A DNA stretch of 64,000 nt from Plasmopara viticola. Its lineage: Eukaryota; Oomycota; Peronosporomycetes; Peronosporales; Peronosporaceae. Below the pieces are notes generated by a model. The model did no database searches. It was not told the DNA's origin and saw only the letters and a list, made by a program, of their open reading frames with translations. Location: NCBI GenBank assembly GCA_001695595.3, contig MBPM02000077.1, positions 62,001 to 126,000 on the forward strand, in the 5' to 3' direction. Shown piece by piece: positions 59,946 through 64,000 of the stretch. Position 1 is the first letter of the stretch, and each line of letters starts with the position of its first letter. The translations under genes were made by a program, and so were the position numbers.

Positions 59946-61949
59946 TCACCAAGATGCATTTGAAAAGAAAGTACGACGCAAAATACTGATCTTGTGTCGG
60001 CTATAGCTCAAGATATTGGCCACTTCTATTATGAGTAACGCAAGCTCAGTGCTTACTTTTTTTACTAGAAAGGCAAAAAATGGTATGGTGGTAGTCAAAA
60101 CTCCACATTTGCCACTTAAAAAAACAAACAAAAAGTGACAACCGGCTGTTGCTTTAATTAAGTGAAAGAGCTGGGTAAACGCTTATTTGAATGGGCGAGA
60201 TTCCTAGCTGTATGTTGAGGTGCACATTGTACAATGCTAGATGGCTACCGTTAAATTTAAATCTGGAAAGTGCTGTCGAATGCACCTTTAATAGCGGTGA
60301 TTACGCTTAGCGTCGTGCTTTAGAGTGATTAGAGATGTTACGAGAGAAGCAAAGTGCCTCGGTGATGATTAATTTTTTATCACACAATTGTTTTAATCGT
60401 TGCGGGCTTTTGCCCAGCCATAATATGACAATACGTACCTTTTAAATTGCTTTTAAATTATGTAGTCGGTACCGGAAAATTATATATACCAGCTGAGGCA
60501 AAAATCTGAGATGATGAGGACCAGAAAACTTTATTTTGACATCAACAGATGTTTATTTTGCAACAGAGGAGACGGAAGGTCCTGGTAGCTTCGTGTACAA
60601 CCATGAATAAGTGCAGAAGCCGAAACAGTTTCACCGTTCTGGCTCAATTCACTCCCTGTACCTAAGGAAGTTGCTAGGCACAGAAGATTTTGCAAAACAA
60701 TTCGAAAAGCGACAATGAACGATGCTGAAAGAGTCAATAACAGGATGCTTTCGACAGCATCGAGGTTATTTTTTAACAAGCATCTGACTAAGCTTTGCCA
60801 GACAACAAAAAGTCGTCTAGTGTCAATTGCGGCGCTTTAATAAGCTATCGGGTGCGCATGAAGTCAATCAAATGAAGTATAAATGAGCAATCCTGTTCAG
60901 ATGGATAAAAACTGCAGCACGAAGCTTCTCCGTGTGTCATAGCTACATATCGCTCGCTGGTGACGTTTGAAATATTTTCTGCCTTCTTAGACCTTCAGGG
61001 TGATTCTAGCTCAAACATATTGAGAAGCTCCTTCGTTCCTAAGAATTATAAGACGCCTGGCATCCTTCGTATAAGCTATCGTTTGCGTCGAAGACATACC
61101 TGGAAGACTCGTTGTGCTTGACGACGCGCTCTCGCGCAAGCCAGATCATAAGCTGGCCCAAATTGGCACGTTCAAAAACATTATCGAAACAATGCTCGAC
61201 CAGTCAAATGATAAAGAACTCATCAGTATGATTTTTCATCACGCACTGAGATGCAAAATTAAATGGTAACTTTTTAACAGAGCTCGCATTCGCATTGATA
61301 TGAGTGGTCAGAGGGTCTTCTTCACAATAGTCTTTGTTGATGCTTTGAATGACAATTTTCGGAGGCACATGCTGCTTTGATTAAGGGGCAGATAGGCCGA
61401 AGACGTGTGTGGTGTTGGTCTCCAAACAGGGTTGGCCTTACATATGGCCAAGAATGTCTAGAACTGTTGAGACACGTCAAGAAGTCGATTTTGTGGCTCA
61501 TACGCCGACTCTTTTATAGAGTCCTTCGGTACTTGAACGTTCTGCAGCCTTTTCTTCTCTTTAACATGGTCAAGGCTAATGTAAGCGTGGGAATATTAAG
61601 ACGTTCGCGTTCCCGCCTGAGCCAGGTGGTGCATTTAGCACCTTTTTCATTCAGGGTAACTGGAGAATAAAAAGCAAGGCATTTGTCGATATAGTAATAA
61701 AACATCAGGTCTTTTTCACTTCTTAGTCTTTGAAGGGGTCTGCAGGCTACTGGCGGGTATTGGTAAAAACTTATCATGATTTCCGAAAACTACTTGCTGT
61801 TAATGAAGATAGACCGTCAGCAGAGTGGTAGTGAGACGGAAAGAGAAAGTCCAGAACTAGAGACACACTGCATTGCATAAGCACAGGCTCCACATTAATG
61901 AGCCGCCAGTAATAATAGCTGAACTTGCACTCAACAATATGTTTAATGT
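59946..61949. other. Spacer between inverted arms
   Basis: About 2 kb with only short ORFs (60531-60779 minus, 61377-61670 plus, 61514-61777 minus), the last two overlapping on opposite strands. No transposase, integrase or other domain recognised that would explain the flanking inverted repeats. Confidence 0.45.
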
Positions 61950-63680
61950 ATGTAAACTTACAGCCTTTTATGTCAATGGGCTTAAGACACCCTAAAATCC
62001 GTAATGATTTCCGAGTCCGCACCGTCCATATAAGTGGTTCAATCTATTTTCAACAAAAGGATAACATTTATAAGAGTCATTTAGTTCACCTTTGAGATAT
62101 TTCCAATTTTCATTTCATTAAAAAGCTCATTTTCGGAAAAGGTTAGGGTGACGCCCTCCTTCCAAGCGCGGGGGCTAAATGCTCGCGCGCTTCGGGCCGG
62201 TGCTCTCGGGCATCTGCAGGTCTCTAACGAGTCCCACCCTCGACGCGACGGTCTCCAGCACCAAGGCGGCACCTGGGCTCTTACCATGTCAGAACTACAC
62301 AAAATAATGGAAGACCCTCACGGCCTCGGTGCTGGCTGCACTGCCCGCCGAACGAGACTCGACGTATGCGGACACCACTCTATGCCGTGGACTAGCCATA
62401 GAGCCTAGCACGTGCATAACTTGGCAACGCGATAACGTAATACAATACAATACAATAAAAAGCTCAGTGGCTTTGTTTTTCCGAGGCTTAGTGACTTTGA
62501 CGCCTCCATCAGTGTCCTTTTAAGCACCTTTTGTTCGACGCCACCATCAGTTGAGACGTCATTTTTTTTGAAGATGAAGTATGTTTGACAATAGTGAGAT
62601 TGAGCTTGACCAAGGGTCGATTTGGGATTGCATGTACAGTCTCTTCCGAGAAGCTTTGTTGCCCGCTCTTGCTAGTACACCTGTAAAGATTAGCTACCAT
62701 CGTATGGAGTACTCCTTTGGCAGCCAATGCTTCCAGCGAAGCTAAGTTACTCGCTACGAAGAGCTGGAAATAACGCCACGTCCAGCTTCGCAAATAGAAA
62801 AGTCCCTTTGTTACCTCTTTCATTTAATTCGAGTGCATAGCTCTCCTTTTATATGATCTGTACGCACCACACGGGTGGAAATATGTCTTGACAGAGCCTG
62901 TCGCGCAGAATTGGGTGGCTGGAACTGACGGTCTAGTTCTTTCATCAATACAGAGCTCATGCGGTTCTAGTCCCGAGCAAGTCATACTTGCACATTTTTA
63001 AGAAAAGAAATGGCTTTTGTCGAGGTACTTAATATTGACGGCAAGGTCTGTTTCGATCAAAGGGACATCAAGAGCTAAACTGTTAGTCCGTAAGACCAAG
63101 GTTGACTTGTATTCATTGCTCTTTCGTATAGCATCGGTCACTTTTATTGCTGACCGCGCACGCAAAATTTCATGACACACTGATAGTAGAAATCGCTTTT
63201 CACATCCTCGTACACTTGCACGTAATGCCGGTAGCTCCATTTTCTCCTTCGAGAGCTAACAAGCCCTCAGGGACTCAGCGACCATGGGTCGTATCCACCA
63301 TAAGAACTTATTTTCTTTCTTAAAGCGGCCCATTTGTAATTGTCACCAGCGTTTCTGGCTCTGAAAATGCAAGGACGTGACTTCTGCCAGATACTCCCCA
63401 AGCCCTAAAAGGAGACGAAGGTCAACTTCGTTAGCATATATACGATTAACATACTCTTTTGTACAGCCAAATGAGTGCATTAGAGCTCATTAGTATGGTA
63501 CCGAGTCAGCGAGTCCACGGATCTTTAAATACTGCTTGGAAGTTGGCTGTATTATTATTATGAACGACAGTTCTTGTAGCTCTTGGTTACAATTCAATAA
63601 GGCAAAACCAAGTTTTCATAGAAGTTGAAGTATTATAGAAAACATTCATTTTCCTCCCATCAAATGTTAGTTGAACAAAT
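61950..63680 (-). repeat. Right arm of the inverted duplication, interrupted by a SINE
   Basis: Reverse complement of the left arm, with the SINE at 62130-62455 inserted inside it; similarity to the left arm continues on both sides of the SINE. Minus-strand frames 62998-63240 (KVTDAIRKSNEYKSTL, TNSLALDVPLIETDL) and 62509-62823 (ALAAKGVLHTMVANLYR and onward) are less broken than their left-arm counterparts. The plus-strand remnant near 63370-63540 mirrors the left arm's minus-strand frame but has a stop. Confidence 0.85.
62130..62455 (+). mobile_element. SINE-like element, copy 3
   Basis: Same family as copies 1 and 2, with an AATAC-type tail instead of ATTAC. Flanked by a perfect 11-bp duplication TAAAAAGCTCA (62119-62129 and 62456-62466). 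The unoccupied paralogous site survives in the left arm near 59757-59775 (ACTGAGCTTTCAATGAAATG), where the duplication and element are absent. Confidence 0.9.
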
Positions 63681-64000
63681 TTCACTACACTTTTATCCAG
63701 CGATTTGCCTAGCTACTGTTGTGGTATTTAGAAGTATACCAAAGTAGATTAAAACTGTAAATTGAGGACGGCAGGTATACAAAAATAGTCGCATAGGAAC
63801 TGAAGATGCATGCAGAGTAAGCACTGAAATTCCGTTGTTTTCATAACGGGTTTTTTGGTGCAGTGGTTGTACTACCTCTGCTCCAAGTCGGTAACAAATC
63901 CCACCGTGGACGAAAACTGACAGGTGATGCTATTTGTAGGGATTACAATTGGGAATTCGAAAAGTTGATAGCTTGCGTTAAATACCGAAGGCATTGTCGT
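63681..64000. other. Window end, nothing seen
   Basis: Non-coding sequence beyond the right arm; no feature recognised. Confidence 0.4.

Noticed and set aside
1..64000. RxLR or Crinkler effector genes, CRISPR arrays, rRNA or tRNA genes
   Set aside because: Looked for in the supplied reading frames and by eye in the sequence; no signal-peptide ORF with an RxLR-EER arrangement, no LFLAK motif, no regular spacer array and no convincing tRNA fold were found.

Overview
The window looks like a piece of an oomycete nuclear genome, probably Peronosporaceae (a downy mildew or Phytophthora relative); the species cannot be resolved. The evidence is: very short introns (61, 63 and 71 bp) in otherwise compact genes; initiator/FPR-like core promoter motifs just upstream of start codons; a secreted protein with a PAN/Apple domain; an eEF2-kinase-like alpha-kinase with a SHOCT-like N-terminus; and a repeat spectrum of Ty1/copia, Ty3/gypsy, MULE, pogo-like DDE and SINE-like elements.

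Layout. 0-2 kb: an intact secreted PAN/Apple protein gene. 3.2-7.9 kb: a nearly full-length but broken Ty1/copia retrotransposon with short LTRs and an ACTAT target duplication. 8-23.5 kb: gene-free, AT-rich repeat graveyard with two gypsy reverse-transcriptase relics, a 76-bp minisatellite (4 units), a 222-bp tandem duplication and a perfect 31-bp inverted repeat. 23.5-38.4 kb: a gene island holding an alpha-kinase (2 exons, minus), a TXNDC9-like thioredoxin-fold protein (3 exons, minus), a small type I membrane protein (plus), a long coiled-coil protein (plus), and two intact paralogues of a membrane-anchored GT60/PF11397-type GlcNAc-transferase-like protein, with a broken third copy. The island also holds two SINE insertions, a pogo-like deletion derivative and a decayed copy of the PAN/Apple gene. 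38.4-48.4 kb: gene-poor. 48.5-57.3 kb: a small unknown protein, a decayed MULE transposase and a broken paralogue of the small protein. 58.5-63.7 kb: a diverged, more than 1-kb inverted duplication whose right arm was later split by a third SINE; the left arm preserves the unoccupied site.

Functionally, the living genes are either housekeeping/signalling (alpha-kinase, TXNDC9, coiled coil) or secretory pathway (PAN protein, two glycosyltransferase-like proteins, small membrane protein). Secreted or secretory-pathway families recur as duplicate-plus-pseudogene sets, which fits birth-and-death evolution in a repeat-rich region. Family assignments rest on motif recognition from the sequence alone; no database search was run.
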